Shown: positions 46,300 to 57,764 of the stretch, piece after piece
Position numbering within the stretch: position 1 is the stretch's first letter
Layout: every line of letters begins with the position of its first letter
Assembly: GCA_002886105.1 (NCBI GenBank)
Contig: CP025776.1
Coordinates: 1,240,001 to 1,304,000, forward strand
DNA: 64,000 nucleotides
Source of the DNA: Enterobacter sp. EA-1
Lineage (GTDB): Bacteria; Pseudomonadota; Gammaproteobacteria; Enterobacterales; Enterobacteriaceae
Direction of reading: 5' to 3'
Translations under genes and position numbers: made by a program
The notes under the pieces: model-generated
Told to the model about the DNA's origin: nothing
What the model saw: only the letters and a program-made list of their open reading frames with translations
Database searches by the model: none

Positions 46300-47391
46300 A
46301 TGAACGACGAAAGTAACAACAAAAGCGGCAAGGTCAAAGTGATGTATGTCCGCAGTGATGATGATTCCGATAAACGTGGCTATAACCCGCGCACCGGGAA
46401 AGGGCCAGCGCGTTCGGGATCGTCTCGTGCAGACGGAGGCCGTCGCCCCGCCCGTGATGACAGAAGCCGTTCTCAACGTGATGACCGTGGTGGTCGCCCA
46501 CCGCGTGACGATAGAAGCCGTCCACCACGCGAAGATTTTAGCCGTCAGAGTGATTCACCGGCGCACCGTTTCCCGCGCACCGGGTGATGAAACGCCGGAA
46601 AAACCGGATCACGGCGGGATCAGCGGTAAAAGCTTTATCGATCCGGAAGTACTTCGTCGCCAGCGTGCAGAAGAGACACGCGTATATGGCGAAAATGCCT
46701 GCCGTGCGCTGTTCAGCAGTCGTCCGGATTCCATCGTTCGCGCCCGGTTTGTGCAGAGAGCGTAACGCCGCGCTTTAAAGAAGCGCTGCGCTGGATGGCG
46801 GCAAACCGCAAAGCTTATCACGTGGTTGATGATGCAGAGCTGGCGAAAGCCTCCGGTACTGAACACCATGGTGGCGTGTGCTTCCTGATCAAAAACGCAA
46901 TGGTTTGAGCGTAGAGAATGGGTCGCCAGCGCAGGTGCAGAAGATTGCGTACTGGCGCTGGAAGATGTGGGTAACCCGCATAACCTAGGCGCGATTATGC
47001 GTAGCTGCGCGCACTTTGGTGTGAAAGGCGTGGTGCTGCAGGATGCGGCAGTGATCGAGTCCGGCGCGGCTGTGCGTACGGCGGAAGGCGGTGCGGAGCA
47101 CGTTCAGGCGATCACGGGCGACAGCTTTGCTGATGCGCTGGAAGCGTTCCGCCAGCCGGTTATGCGCTGGTGACCACCTCCAGCCATAACGGTACGCCGC
47201 TGTTTAAGGCTGAACTGCCGAAGAAAATGGTGCTGGTGTTAGGGCAGGAGCGTGACGGGTTGTCTGATGCGACATTGTCCCGTGCCGATCTCAGCGTATC
47301 CATTGACGGTACTGGCAACGTTGAAAGCCTCAACGTTTCTGTGGCAACCGGTGTGTTGCTGGCCGAATGGTGGCGTCAGAACAAAGCGTAA
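46300..47391 (+). CDS. yfiF: SpoU-family RNA methyltransferase-like protein YfiF
   Basis: A disordered, Arg/Asp/Ser-rich N-terminal tail (about residues 20-100, repeats of RDDR) precedes a SPOUT catalytic domain with motifs [34 protein letters not shown] and [20 protein letters not shown]. About 360 aa. Breaks lie near 46575, 46752, 46893-46915 and 47158. Predicted to methylate tRNA or rRNA 2'-O ribose; the target is not established. Confidence 0.9.
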
Positions 47392-47429
47392 TCACGCAAA
47401 CAGCAGTCCGGGTAAGCGTACCCGGCAAA

Positions 47430-47465
47430 AGGCCCGGTGGCGTCTGCGCTTACCGGGCCTGCTAC
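47430..47465. repeat. REP-type palindrome
   Basis: AGGCCCGGTGGCGTCTGCGC and TTACCGGGCCTGC form the typical enterobacterial REP hairpin with the CGGTGGCG...GCGCTTACCGGGCCTGC core. It lies between the convergent genes yfiF and ung, and probably also ends both transcripts. Confidence 0.75.
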
Positions 47466-47475
47466 ATTCTCTGGT

Positions 47476-48152
47476 TTACTCACTTTCTGCCGGTAGTTTA
47501 GGCATCCAGTCTATCTGCGCTTCCCCATGTTGTTCCAGCCACTGATTCGCCAGTACAAAATGATTGCAGCCAAAAAAGCCGCGATGCGCGGAGAGCGGTG
47601 AGGGATGCGGCGCTTTCAACACATGGTGACGCTTTGTGTCGATAATCGCGCCTTTCTTCTGCGCGTGTGAACCCCAGAGTAAAAGACGACGCCCTCACGA
47701 TGTTCGTTGATCAGGCTGATGACTTTATCGGTAAAGGTTTCCCAGCCGGCTGGCGTGAGTGCCGGCCCGCACGCACGGTTAGCACCGTGTTGAGTAGCAA
47801 CACGCCCGCGCCCAGCTTTCAAGGTAGCCGTGTTCCGGGCGGACAAAACCCGGCAGCGTTTTTTCCAACTCTTTATACATATTCAGCAGAGAGGGCGGGA
47901 TCGCGATGCCGGGCAGTACCGAGAAGGCAAGTCCGTGTGCTTGCCCCGGGCCATGGTATGGGTCCCCGCCAAGGATCACCACTTTGACATCGCCAAGCTC
48001 GGTAAAGCGAAAAGCATTGAACACATCTTTTGCGGTGGGTAGATGGTCATCCCGGAATGACGCTCAGTTGCGACGGTGCTCAGGGTATTAATAAAGTACG
48101 GCTGCTGTTTTTCATCGGCCAGCACGTCATGCCATGTTAAAGAAGTGGTCAT
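47476..48152 (-). CDS. ung: Uracil-DNA glycosylase
   Basis: Removes uracil from DNA. The active-site block is seen as [20 protein letters not shown], where all family members have GQDPYH; Gln is encoded by the corrupted CCAGG (reads CGGGG at 47964-47968), so it is probably an error. [14 protein letters not shown] and [20 protein letters not shown] (the HPSPLS motif) follow after repair. About 225-228 aa. Other breaks lie near 47818, 47745 and 47672. Confidence 0.94.
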
Positions 48153-48343
48153 CCCGCTCTCCTGCGAAGTTCGTTCCTTTAGCTTAACTGCTTCTTTCCC
48201 GGAACAAAATTCCCCGCCGCTTTCTGTGCCCTGTCTGTAAAATTTTTTTTAAAATTTACAAAAATTTTAAGATGATGCAAATGGCGTAACTTGATATAAA
48301 ACAAGAATATCCAGCTATCACCATTTTTACAGTGTGGTTTTTA

Positions 48344-48357
48344 TTGATTTTAATCAA
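48344..48357 (+). promoter_or_regulatory. FNR box upstream of grcA
   Basis: TTGAT-TTTA-ATCAA is a perfect FNR site, 111 bp before the start codon, in keeping with anaerobic and low-pH induction of grcA in E. coli. The rest of the 315-bp ung-grcA gap is AT-rich (a run of A and T at 48240-48275) and holds no gene. Confidence 0.75.
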
Positions 48358-48467
48358 AGAATGCAGGTTTCCGGACTGGTATATAAACAATCAGACAACA
48401 ATGGTTTTACCAATTGGCCGGAAAATGTTCCGGTGAAATCAAATATTGCGCCCATGGGAGGCTATTC

Positions 48468-48850
48468 ATGATTACTGGTATCCAGATTACTAAAGCTGCA
48501 AATGACAACCTGCTGAACTCGTTCTGGCTGCTCGATAACGAAAAGGTGAAGCTCGCTGCGTATGTGCAAAAGCTGGCTATGCTGAAGATGAAGTGGTTGC
48601 CGTTAGCAAGCTCGGCACTATCGAATACCGTGAAATTCCGATGGAAGTGAAACCTGAAGTTCGTGTGGAAGGTGGTCAGCATCTGAACGTGAACGTACTG
48701 CGTCGTGAAACGCTGCTCGATGCCGTTGAAAACCCGGATAAATACCCGCAGCTCACCATTCGTGTATCAGGTTACGCAGTGCGTTTTAACTCTTTGACTC
48801 CAGAACAGCAGCGCGACGTTATTGCTCGTACTTTTACTGAAAGCCTGTAA
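48468..48850 (+). CDS. grcA: Autonomous glycyl radical cofactor
   Basis: Replaces the damaged C-terminal part of pyruvate formate-lyase. The glycyl-radical loop [20 protein letters not shown] is intact near the C-terminus. [20 protein letters not shown] starts the protein, and after restoring one A at 48545 the [17 protein letters not shown] block appears. The length of 127 aa is as in E. coli. It starts after a GGGAGG ribosome site. Confidence 0.95.
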
Positions 48851-48864
48851 TTTCAGGCGGTGAT

Positions 48865-48892
48865 AAAACGCCGGAAACCCCGGCGTTTTTTT
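48865..48892. terminator. Bidirectional terminator between grcA and srmB
   Basis: AAAACGCCGG AAA CCCCGGCGTTTT hairpin flanked by A and T tracts, serving the two convergent genes. Confidence 0.8.
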
Positions 48893-48912
48893 ATTCTTCT
48901 GTATTCTTCTGT

Positions 48913-50210
48913 TCAGTCGCTGTGGCGCTTGGCTTTGCGGCGCTTACCGATGTTTTGGTATCGCGATGGCGTTGCTTCACGCGCGGCTTCTCTTTTCTTT
49001 CTCTTTTTTCTTCTCTTCACGCTTCGCCAGCGCTTTTTCGACGGCTTGCCTTTCAGCTTCTCGCTCGGCGTGCGGGTTTTCGCCCGCAGCTCATCAATCA
49101 CACGCGCTTTCAGCGGCTCTTCAATGTAGCGGCCAATTTTACCCCAGTAACAGGTGATCGTGCGCTTCTACCAGTGAAATTGCGGTACCCTTACGACCGG
49201 TACGACCGATGCGGTGCAGATAGGTGTCGCCGCTGCGCATATCGAAGTTAAAGACGTGGCTGACATCCGGAATATCAATCCCGCGTGCTGCAACATCGGT
49301 GGCAACCAGCACATTGACGCGACCATCGGTCAAGCGTTTGATGGCTTCGTTACGCTTAACCTGAACCATCTCGCCTTCGAGATAACAGTTATTGATGCCT
49401 GCTTCACGCAGCCAGTTTGCCAGCTCATGCACTCGTTCACGTTTGCGAACAAACACAATAGAGCGACTTACTTCAGGTTGGTTTAACAGGTGTACCAGCA
49501 GTGCGGTTTTATGCGCCACATCGTCGGCGCGATAGTACCACTGGTGAATTTTCTTACGCTCGCGGGTGGACGGCGTAGCGGAGACTTCCACCGGGTCTTC
49601 CAGCAAGCGTTCGGCGAAATCTTTGATCGCGTCGCCTTCCAGCGTGGCGGAGAACAGCATGGTTTGTTTACGCCAGCGCGTTTCGCCAGCGATATGTTCG
49701 ATATCCTGCGCGAAACCCATGTCCAGCATGCGGTCTGCTTCATCAAGGATCAGCGTTTCGACTGCCCGGCAGTCAAAGTTCTCTTCTTTAATGTATTGCA
49801 GCAGGCGACCGGTGGTGGCGACCACGATATCTGGTTTTCGCTGAAGACTTCAGCGTGGTTCATATACGCCACGCCACCGGTGATGGTGGCGATATCCAGT
49901 GCGTATTTGCTGCCAGCTCGCGGGCGTGATCGGCAACCTGCATTGCCAGCTCACGGGTTGGCGTCAGGATCAGAATACGCGGCGGGCCAGATTTCTTACG
50001 TGGAAAGTCCAGAAGGTGCTGCAACGCAGGCAGCAGATATGCCGCCGTTTTACCGGTGCCGGTAGGCGCGGAACCGAGGACATCACGCCCTTCAAGCGCA
50101 GGCGGAATAGCGGCAGCACCGGATGGCGGTCGGGCGTGTAAAGCCTTTGCTCTGGAGTGCGTCCAGCAGGCTGTCGTCAAGTTCGAGTTCGGAAAAGTCG
50201 TTACAGTCAT
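48913..50210 (-). CDS. srmB: DEAD-box RNA helicase SrmB
   Basis: Helps 50S ribosome assembly. Helicase motifs in order: Q motif [27 protein letters not shown], Ia [15 protein letters not shown] ([20 protein letters not shown]), [27 protein letters not shown] and [12 protein letters not shown]. The C-terminal tail is basic. About 440 aa. Breaks lie at 50140-50175, 49905-49911, 49836 and 48985-49010. Confidence 0.95.
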
Positions 50211-50340
50211 GATCTACCTCTGTGTGGGGCGCTGATTATAGACGTTACGGCTGCAATCTTCATCTGTTGTCTGCTTATCGCTTTTCCGGGGCTTCGCTTT
50301 CACCTATGCTACACCTGTTTTCCGTATTGAGGTTGTAGAG

Positions 50341-51080
50341 ATGTCCCAGCCAAAGGCTCAGTTTCGCCGTGATGGCTTCACGTTCAAAGAATTCTTTGTT
50401 GCACATGACCGTTGCGCCATGAAAGTCGGTACAGATGGCGTGATGTTAGGTGCATGGTCTCCGGTATCGAATGCCCGGCATATGCTGGATATCGGCACAG
50501 GCAGCGGCTTATTGGCGCTGATGCTGGCTCAGCGTACGCCACCGACTGTGATGATCGATGCGGTTGAGCTGGACGAGGCAGGCGGCTGCGCAGGCGCAGG
50601 AAAACGTGCAGGCCTCACCGTGGTCCAGACGTATAATTGTGCACACTGCCGACATTCGCCAGTGGAGCAACGAGAATACCGTTCGCTACGATCTGATCGT
50701 CAGCAATCCCCCCTATTTTGAGGAAGGCGTAAAATGCGCAACGCCTGAGCGCGATCGTGCACGCTACACCACTACGCTTGATCACCGAGGGCTCTGCTGG
50801 AGATTGCCGCGACGCTGATTACCGAAGAGGGCTATTTCTGCGTAGTGTTGCCGGTGGACGCAGGCGATGCGTTCACCGGCAAAGCGCAGAGCATTGGCTG
50901 GCATCTGCGTTTGCGTACGGATGTCGCCGAGACGGAAGGGCGTCTGCCGCATCGCGTGTTACTGGCATTCTCTCCGCGTCCGGGGAGTTTTTTGCCGACC
51001 GTCTGGTGATCCGCGGGCCGGATCAGCGCTACTCCGAGAGCTATACCGCGCTGACGCAGGCTTTCTACATGTTTATGTAA
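50341..51080 (+). CDS. trmN6: tRNA(Val) m6A37 methyltransferase
   Basis: Formerly yfiC. An adenine-N6 methyltransferase fold with SAM motif [17 protein letters not shown] and the catalytic NPPY motif in [20 protein letters not shown]. The start [20 protein letters not shown] matches E. coli. About 245 aa. Breaks lie at 50578-50585, 50625, 50787 and 50985. It converges with nadB, and their ends overlap by 16 bp. Confidence 0.93.
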
Positions 51081-52687
51081 CCGCGTGGCGAGAGCACCGT
51101 TGGGCCGGAATCAGGCAGTAAATCCGGGTAGTCCAGCGTGTAATGCAGTCCACGGCTCTCTTTGCGTTCCATTGCGCAGCGCACAATCAGCTCTGCCACC
51201 TGCACCAGTTGCGCAGTTCCAGCAGATTATTGGAAACGCGGAAGTGAGCGTAGTACTCGTCAATTTCCTGCTGTAACAATGTGATACGACGCAGTGCGCG
51301 TTCCAGTCGCTTGGTAGTACGGACGATGCCCACATAATCCCACATAAACAGGCGTAGCTCGTGCCAGTTATGTTGCAGGATCACGCGCTCGTCGGCATCG
51401 TCGACGCGGCTCTCATCCCATGCCGGTAATTCAGGCGCAGCGTGAATATCCGGCATCCTGTGGGAAATATCTTCCGCCGCTGACCAGCCATAGACCAGAC
51501 ATTCAAGCAGTGAGTTTGATGCCATGCGGTTTGCACCGTGCAGCCCGGAATAACTCACTTCCCCGACGGCGTATAACCCGTCCACATCGGTACGCCCGCG
51601 ATCGTCGATCATCACCCCGCCGCAGGTATAGTGCGCGGCAGGGACGATCGGTATCGGTTCTTTTGTCAGGTCGAGCCCCAGACCGAGCAGTTTTTCATAA
51701 ATCATCGGGAAATGCTGACGGACAAACGCTTCCGGCTTATGGCTGATATCGAGATACATGCAGTCCACACCAAGGCGCTTCATTTCATGATCGATGGCGC
51801 GCGCCACGATATCACGCGGTGCCAGCTCGCCTCGCGCATCAAAATCTGGCATAAAGCGAGATCCATCCGGGCGTTTCAGATACGCGCCTTCACCGCGCAG
51901 CGCTTCCGTTAGCAGGAAATTGCGCGCCTGTGGGTGGAACAGTGCCGTGGGGTGAAACTGGTTAAACTCCAGGGTTTGCGACCCGGCAACCGGCGCGCTG
52001 TGCCATGGCGATGCCATCGCCGGAAGCAATATCCGGATTGGTGGTGTACTGGTACACCTTGGATGCGCCGCCGGTCGCCAGTACGACGGCTTTAGCCTGA
52101 CAGGTTTCGACTTGTTCTTTATTCCGGTTCCACACCCCAGAGGCCCCGACGACGCGGCGGGCGCCAGCAGACCGATTTTGTCCGAAATAATCAGGTCTAC
52201 GGCGTTACAGCGTTCCAGTATGCGAATATTGGGGTGATTGATGGCCTGACTGACCAGTGTGTTTTTCGACTTCTTTTCCGGTGGCGTCGGCGGCGTGAAG
52301 GATCCTGCGGTGACTATGCCCGCCTTCGCGGGTCAGGTGATAACCCGGCTCGCCGTTGGCCGTCATCTCGGTATCAAATAACACACCCTGATCGATAAGC
52401 CACTGTACACACTGGCGCGCATTCCCGGCGACAAACTCTGCCGCATGGCGATCGACAATGCCGGCACCGGCAATCAACGTGTCTTCAACATGGGATTCAA
52501 TGCTGTCCGTTTCATCGAAGACCGCGGCAATGCCCCCTTGCGCATAGAAGGTGGAGCCTTCGCTGATCGGTCCTTTGCTGAGGACGATAACGCGATGCTG
52601 CGCGGCAAGACGCAATGCCACAGAGAGACCTGCCGCACCGCTGCCAATGACCAGTACATCACAAGAGAATTCAGGCGTCGTTTTCAT
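51065..52687 (-). CDS. nadB: L-aspartate oxidase
   Basis: The first enzyme of NAD synthesis; it makes iminoaspartate for NadA. FAD-binding motif [20 protein letters not shown] at the N-terminus, then [60 protein letters not shown] and [20 protein letters not shown]. About 540 aa. Breaks lie at 52259, 52157, 51999, 51967-51972 (CCCTGG for CCTGG) and 51201. Two NadR-type boxes lie upstream. Confidence 0.95.
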
Positions 52688-52693
52688 AGCTTG

Positions 52694-52785
52694 TGTTTAA
52701 TTTACTAAACAATGTCCGGTCAGCATAGCACTATGAGAGGTGAGCAGGCACTGTTTTTTTTGGTTTTTGTATTAAGCACTAAACA
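52694..52785 (-). promoter_or_regulatory. Two NadR boxes upstream of nadB
   Basis: TGTTTA-ATTTAC-TAAACA (52694-52711) is a perfect NadR operator, and TGTATT-AAGCAC-TAAACA (52768-52785) is a close second. Both lie within 100 bp of the nadB start, so NAD-dependent repression is expected. The 52688-53113 gap contains no supported gene besides these sites and the rpoE promoters. Confidence 0.85.
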
Positions 52786-53000
52786 ATGTATAACAAGGCA
52801 CGATGAGAGGCTGGGAAGGGCAAACCCGAGGATCTGATTGTTAGTAAGCGCTTATTAGTGATGAAAAAAAGCGATTTTGCGATACTCTCTGGCGATCTTA
52901 AGGTCTTTTCTTTGAGAAAATACAGTGTGCAGGGTTTGTAGACTTATAATGAGTGATAATGAAAAGTCTGTAGAACGATGCACAAAAACAAAGGCGTAAC

Positions 53001-53028
53001 GGAACTTTATCACGAACCTGCTCTCTAA
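53001..53028 (+). promoter_or_regulatory. SigmaE-dependent promoter of rpoE
   Basis: GGAACTT, a 16-bp spacer and TCTAA match the sigmaE consensus, 86 bp before the rpoE start codon. It is the autoregulatory promoter of the operon. Confidence 0.85.
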
Positions 53029-53113
53029 TTGGCTGCTTGCTCATAGATTGCAGTATTGGAGTGGCGTTTCTGGATACGCGTGGAAATTGGTTTTGGGGGA
53101 GATTTTACCTCGG

Positions 53114-53674
53114 ATGAGCGAGCAGTTAACGGATCAGGTCCTTGTCGAAAGGGTACAGAAAGGAGATCAGAAAGCGTTCAACTTACTGGTGGTGCGCTAC
53201 CAGCATAAAGTGGCGAGTCTGGTTTCCCGTTATGTTCCTTCCGGAGATGTGCCTGATGTCGTACAAGAGTCATTTATAAAGGCCTATCGCGCGCTTGATT
53301 CGTTCAGGGAGATAGTGCTTTTATACTGTACCGTATTGCCGTTAACACGGCCAAAACTACTGGTTGCCCAAGGGCGCAGGCCGCCATCCAGCGATGTGGA
53401 TGCCATTGATGCAGAAAACTTCGAAAGTGGCGGTGCACTGAAAGAAATTTCGAACCCTGAGAACTTAATGTTGTCAGAAGAACTGAGACAAATAGTTTTC
53501 CGTACTATTGAGTCGCTCCCGGAAGATTTACGCATGGCGTTACGGGAGCTGGATGGCATGAGCTATGAAGAAATTGCGGCCATCATGGATTGCCCGGTAG
53601 GTACCGTTCGTTCACGTATCTTCCGTGCGCGGGAAGCTATTGATAATAAAGTTCAACCGCTTATCAGGCGTTGA
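53114..53674 (+). CDS. rpoE: Envelope-stress sigma factor sigmaE
   Basis: An ECF sigma factor of about 191 aa. Region 2 (VQKGDQKAFNLLVVRYQHKV, DVPDVVQESFIKAYRALDSF) and region 4 (ELDGMSYEEIAAIMDCPVGT, VRSRIFRAREAIDNKVQPLI) are clear. The linker GDSAFYTWLYRIAVNTAKNY is damaged at 53309-53365, where two CCTGG sites (ACCTGGCTG, TACCTGGTT) have lost bases, and MAITLRELDG near 53534 has lost three bases. It is the first gene of rpoE-rseABC. Confidence 0.95.
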   Translation: MSEQLTDQVLVERVQKGDQKAFNLLVVRYQHKVASLVSRYVPSGDVPDVVQESFIKAYRALDSFREIVLLYCTVLPLTRPKLLVAQGRRPPSSDVDAIDAENFESGGALKEISNPENLMLSEELRQIVFRTIESLPEDLRMALRELDGMSYEEIAAIMDCPVGTVRSRIFRAREAIDNKVQPLIRR

Positions 53675-53704
53675 CGATAGCGGGATACTGAAAAGGTATT
53701 AGGC

Positions 53705-54354
53705 ATGCAGAAAGAAAAACTTTCCGCTTTAATGGATGGTGAAACGCTGGATAATGAGCTGCTCGCGGAGCTGTCTCAGGATCCGCAAATGCAGCAAACA
53801 TGGGCAAGCTATCACCTTATCCGCGATGCAATGCGCGGTGATACCGCCGATGTCATCCATTTCGATATCTCAGCCCGAGTCATGGCCGCGATTGAGAATG
53901 ACGCCGTTCAACCGACCGCGCCATTGATTCCCGAAGCGCAACCCGCCCCGCACCAGTGGCAGAAAATGCCGTTCTGGCATAAGGTTCGCCCGTGGGCAAG
54001 CCAGCTTACCCAAATGGGCGTGGCTGCATGCGTATCGCTTGCTGTAATTGTTGGCGTTCAGCACTATAATGGTTCGGCTGAATCAACCCAGCAGCCCGAA
54101 GGTCCGGTGTTTAACACACTGCCGATGATGGGCAAAGCCAGTCCGGTCAGTCTGGGTGTTCCGTCTGATGCGACCGCAACCGCCGGTCAGCAACAGCAAG
54201 CGCAGGAGCAGCGCCGTCGTATCAATGCAATGCTGCAGGACTACGAACTGCAACGCCGCCTGCATGCAGAACAACTTCAGTTTGAGCAGGCGCAAACGCA
54301 GCAGGCTGCTGTGCAGGTGCCGGAAATCAAACTTTAGGAACGCAATCGCAGTAA
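53705..54354 (+). CDS. rseA: Anti-sigmaE factor RseA
   Basis: An inner-membrane anti-sigma factor. The cytoplasmic sigmaE-binding part (MQKEKLSALMDGETLDNELL, SYHLIRDAMRGDTADVIHFD) is followed by one membrane helix (GVAACVSLAVIVGVQHYNG) and a Gln-rich periplasmic part cut by DegS. About 216 aa. As written the frame stops at 54337; reading the CCGGAA at 54320-54325 as a damaged CCAGG-type site gives the family end QTLGTQSQ and a stop at 54352-54354 that overlaps the rseB ATG. Confidence 0.93.
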
Positions 54355-55308
54355 TGAAGCAACTTTGGTGTGCCATGTCTTTTGTGGCTGCTGGTCTGTT
54401 CTTCTCTGCTAACGCCTCGGCTGATGTATCGTCCGGGGCGTTGTTGCAGCAAATGAACGTGGCGAGTCAGTCGCTCAACTACGAACTGTCTTTTTATCAG
54501 CATCAATAAGCAGGGCGTGGAGTCGTTACGCTACCGCCATGCGCGTCTGAACGACCAGCCTCTGGCCCAAATGCTGCAAATGGACGGCCCACGCCGCGAA
54601 GTGGTGCAGCGCGGTAATGAGATCAGCTACTTTGAGCCGGGTCTTGAGCCATTTACGCTGAACGGCAACTACATCGTCGATTCGCTTCCTACGCTGGTTT
54701 ATACCGATTTTAAACGTCTCTCTTCCTACTATGATTTCATTTCCGTAGGACGTACACGCATTGCCGACAGACTGTGTGAGGTCATCCGCGTCGTGGCGCG
54801 TGACGGCACCCGCTACAGTTACATCGTCTGGATGGATTCGGAAACGCGCCTGCCAATGCGCGTCGACTTGCTCGATCGTGATGGCGAAACCCTCGAACAG
54901 TTCCGTGTGATCGCGTTTTCCGTGAATGCTCAGGTTGCAAACAACATGCAAACGCTGGCGAAAGCCAGTTTACCGCCTCTGCTTTCGGTTCCTGCGGGAG
55001 ATAAAGTCGACTTTAATTGGGCACCGTCCTGGTTACCAGAAGGGTTTAACGAGGTGGCCAGCAGCCGTCGCCAGTTACCAACGGTGGATGTTCCCGTTGA
55101 GTCGCGCCTTTATTCCGACGGTTTATTTAGCTTCTCGATTAACGTGAACCGCGCAAACCAGAACAGTACCGATCAGGTTCTGCGCACCGGTCGCCGCACG
55201 GTTAGCACCACGGTTCGCGACAATGCCGAAATTACCATCGTAGGCGAACTCCCTCCGCAAACCGCAAAACGTATTGCGGATAGCCTCAAATTCAAGGCTG
55301 CACAATGA
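54354..55308 (+). CDS. rseB: Periplasmic sigmaE regulator RseB
   Basis: Binds RseA and senses lipopolysaccharide and lipoproteins. A signal peptide (MKQLWCAMSFVAAGLFFSAN ASA) is followed by the MucB/RseB domains: LNGNYIVDSLPTLVYTDFKR, YSYIVWMDSETRLPMRVDLL and LPEGFNEVASSRRQLPTVDV. About 317 aa. One extra base near 54500 breaks FISINKQGVESLRY. The end overlaps rseC by 4 bp. Confidence 0.94.
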
Positions 55309-55784
55309 TCAAAGAGTGGGCCACCGTCGTTTCATGGCGTAACGGTGAAGCATTAGTCGAATGCGACGTCAAAGCCTCCTGCAGCAGCTGCGCCTCCCGC
55401 GCGGGCTGCGGTAGCCGCGTGTTGAATAAGTTAGGCCCGCAGACCAGCCATACCATCGCCGTTCCCAGCGCAGAGCCGCTGGTGGCCGAGCAAAAAGTTG
55501 AACTCGGCATTGCTGAAGCCAGTTTGCTGGGATCGGCGGTGTTGGTGTATATGTCGCCGCTGGTTGGGTTGTTTGTCATGGGCGCCATTTTCCGGTGCGC
55601 TGTTTGGTCACGATCTTGCGGCGCTGTGCGGCGCGGTGCTCGGCGGGGTGGGCGGCTTTTACTGGCGCGAGGACTCTCGCCCAAACTGGCTTCCCGCAGC
55701 GAATGGCAACCCATCATCATTAGCGTAGGTTTACCTCCGAACCTCGTTCGCGTCGACGATGCTTCCACGGAAAGCCGCCCGTAA
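55305..55784 (+). CDS. rseC: RseC, SoxR-reducing complex/sigmaE regulator
   Basis: An inner-membrane protein with an N-terminal Cys cluster (CDVKASCSSCASRA then GC) and two membrane segments (SLLGSAVLVYMSPLVGLFVM, FGALFGHDLAALCGAVLGGV after repair). About 159 aa. Compensating errors at 55591 and 55660 shift the middle of the protein out of frame, although the ends stay in frame. Positive modulator of sigmaE and part of SoxR reduction in E. coli. Confidence 0.92.
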   Translation: MIKEWATVVSWRNGEALVECDVKASCSSCASRAGCGSRVLNKLGPQTSHTIAVPSAEPLVAEQKVELGIAEASLLGSAVLVYMSPLVGLFVMGAIFRCAVWSRSCGAVRRGARRGGRLLLARGLSPKLASRSEWQPIIISVGLPPNLVRVDDASTESRP

Positions 55785-55941
55785 TTTCACTGTTGCAATG
55801 GGTGAAAAAAGCGGCTTTTTTCTTGCTGGTATGAGCATTTCCCCGCATTGCGGTTGTAGTGTAGAATGCGGCGTTTAAGTACATTTGACGTCAGGCGCGA
55901 ACAGGCCTCTTAGTTACTCGTAAGGCATAAAATCTCACTAT

Positions 55942-57749
55942 ATGAAGAATATTCGTAACTTTTCGATCATCGCTCACATCGACCACGGTAAGTCGACGCT
56001 GTCTGACCGTATTATCCAGATTTGCGGTGGTCTTTCCGATCGCGAAATGGAAGCCCGGTGCTGGACTCCATGGACCTTGAGCGCGAACGCGGTATTACCA
56101 TCAAAGCCCAGAGTGTAACGCTGGACTACAAAGCCCTTAACGGCGAAACCTACCAACTGAACTTTATCGACACCCCACTGGGCATGTTGACTTCTCCTAT
56201 GAGGTCTCCCGCTCGCTGGCCGCGTGTGAAGGCGCGCGCTGCTGGTGGTGGATGCGGGTCAGGGCGTGGAAGCGCAGACGCTGGCGAACTGCTATACCGC
56301 CATCGAAATGGATCTGGAAGTGGTGCCGGTACTGAACAAAATCGACCTGCCGGCCGCCGATCCTGAGCGCGTCGCAGAAGAGATTGAAGATATCGTCGGC
56401 ATCGACGCGACAGACGCAGTGCGCTGTTCGGCGAAAACCGGTGTTGGCGTGCCGGATGTGCTGGAGCGTCTGGTGCGGGACATTCCGCCGCCGGAAGGCG
56501 ATCCGGACGCGCGCCGCTGCAGGCGCTGATCATCGACTCTGGTTCGATAACTACACGGGCGTGGTATCACTGGTGCGTATCAAAACGGCACCATGCGCAA
56601 AGGCGACAAAATTAAGGTTATGAGCACCGGCCGGTGTATACAACGCTGACCGTCTCGGCATCTTTACGCCGAAACAGGTTGATCGTACTGAGCTTAAGTG
56701 TGGCGAAGTGGGCTGGCTGGTCTGTGCGATTAAAGACATTCTCGGCGCACCCGTCGGGGATACGCTGACCTCTGCACGTAACCCGGCGGACAAAGCTCTG
56801 CCGAGGGTTCAAAAAGGTGAAACCGCAGGTGTATGCGGGTCTGTTCCCGGTCAGCTCTGACGACTACGAAAACTTCCGTGATGCGCTCGGCAAACTGAGC
56901 CTGAACGATGCATCCCTGTTCTACGAACCGGAAAGCTCTACTGCGCTGGGCTTCGGCTTCCGCTGCGGCTTCCTCGGTCTGCTGCATATGGAGATCATTC
57001 CAGGAACGTCTGGAGCGTGAATACGATCTGGATCTGATCACCACTGCGCCGACCGTCGTGTATGAAGTGCAAACCACGAACAAAGAAGTGGTGTACGTCG
57101 ACAGTCCATCCAAGCTGCCGCCGCTGAACAATATTGAAGAGCTGCGCGAACCGATTGCCGAATGCCATATGCTGCTGCCGCAGGAGTATCTGGGTAACGT
57201 TATTACGCTGTGCGTGGAAAAACGTGGTGTGCAAACCAACATGGTTTATCACGGCAACCAGGGTGGCGCTGACTTATGAAATCCCGATGGCGGAAGTGGT
57301 GCTGGACTTCTTCGATCGTCTGAAATCAACCTCGCGTGGCTATGCATCGCTGGATTACAACTTCAAACGTTTCCGGTGCGTCTAACATGGTGCGTGTGGA
57401 TGTGCTGATCAACGGCGAGCGTGTCGATGCGCTGGCGCTGATCACCCATAACGAAAATGCACCGTACCGTGGCCGTGAGCTGGTGGAGAAGATGAAAGAT
57501 CTGATCCCTCGCCAGCAGTTTGATATCGCGATTCAGGCGGCTATCGGCAACCACATTATTGCCCGCTCGACGGTAAAACAGCTGCGTAAAAACGTACTGG
57601 CGAAATGCTATGGCGGTGACGTCAGCCGTAAGAAAAAGCTGCTGCAGAAACAGAAAGAAGGTAAGAAACGCATGAAGCAGGTCGGCAACGTCGAACTGCC
57701 GCAGGAAGCGTTCCTCGCCATTCTGCACGTAGGCAAAGAGAGCAAATAA
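55942..57749 (+). CDS. lepA: Elongation factor 4 (LepA)
   Basis: A translational GTPase of about 599 aa. G1 [14 protein letters not shown]2 near [21 protein letters not shown]3 DTPGHVDF (damaged at 56171-56187) and G4 NKIDLP are followed by EF-G-like domains and the unique C-terminus ([20 protein letters not shown]). At least ten breaks occur, including CCCGG for CCAGG at 56055, CCAGGG for CCAGG at 57258, and CCGGTG for CCAGG at 57373. It heads the lepAB-rnc-era-recO operon. Confidence 0.96.
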
Positions 57750-57764
57750 CCTTAAGGAGTTGGC

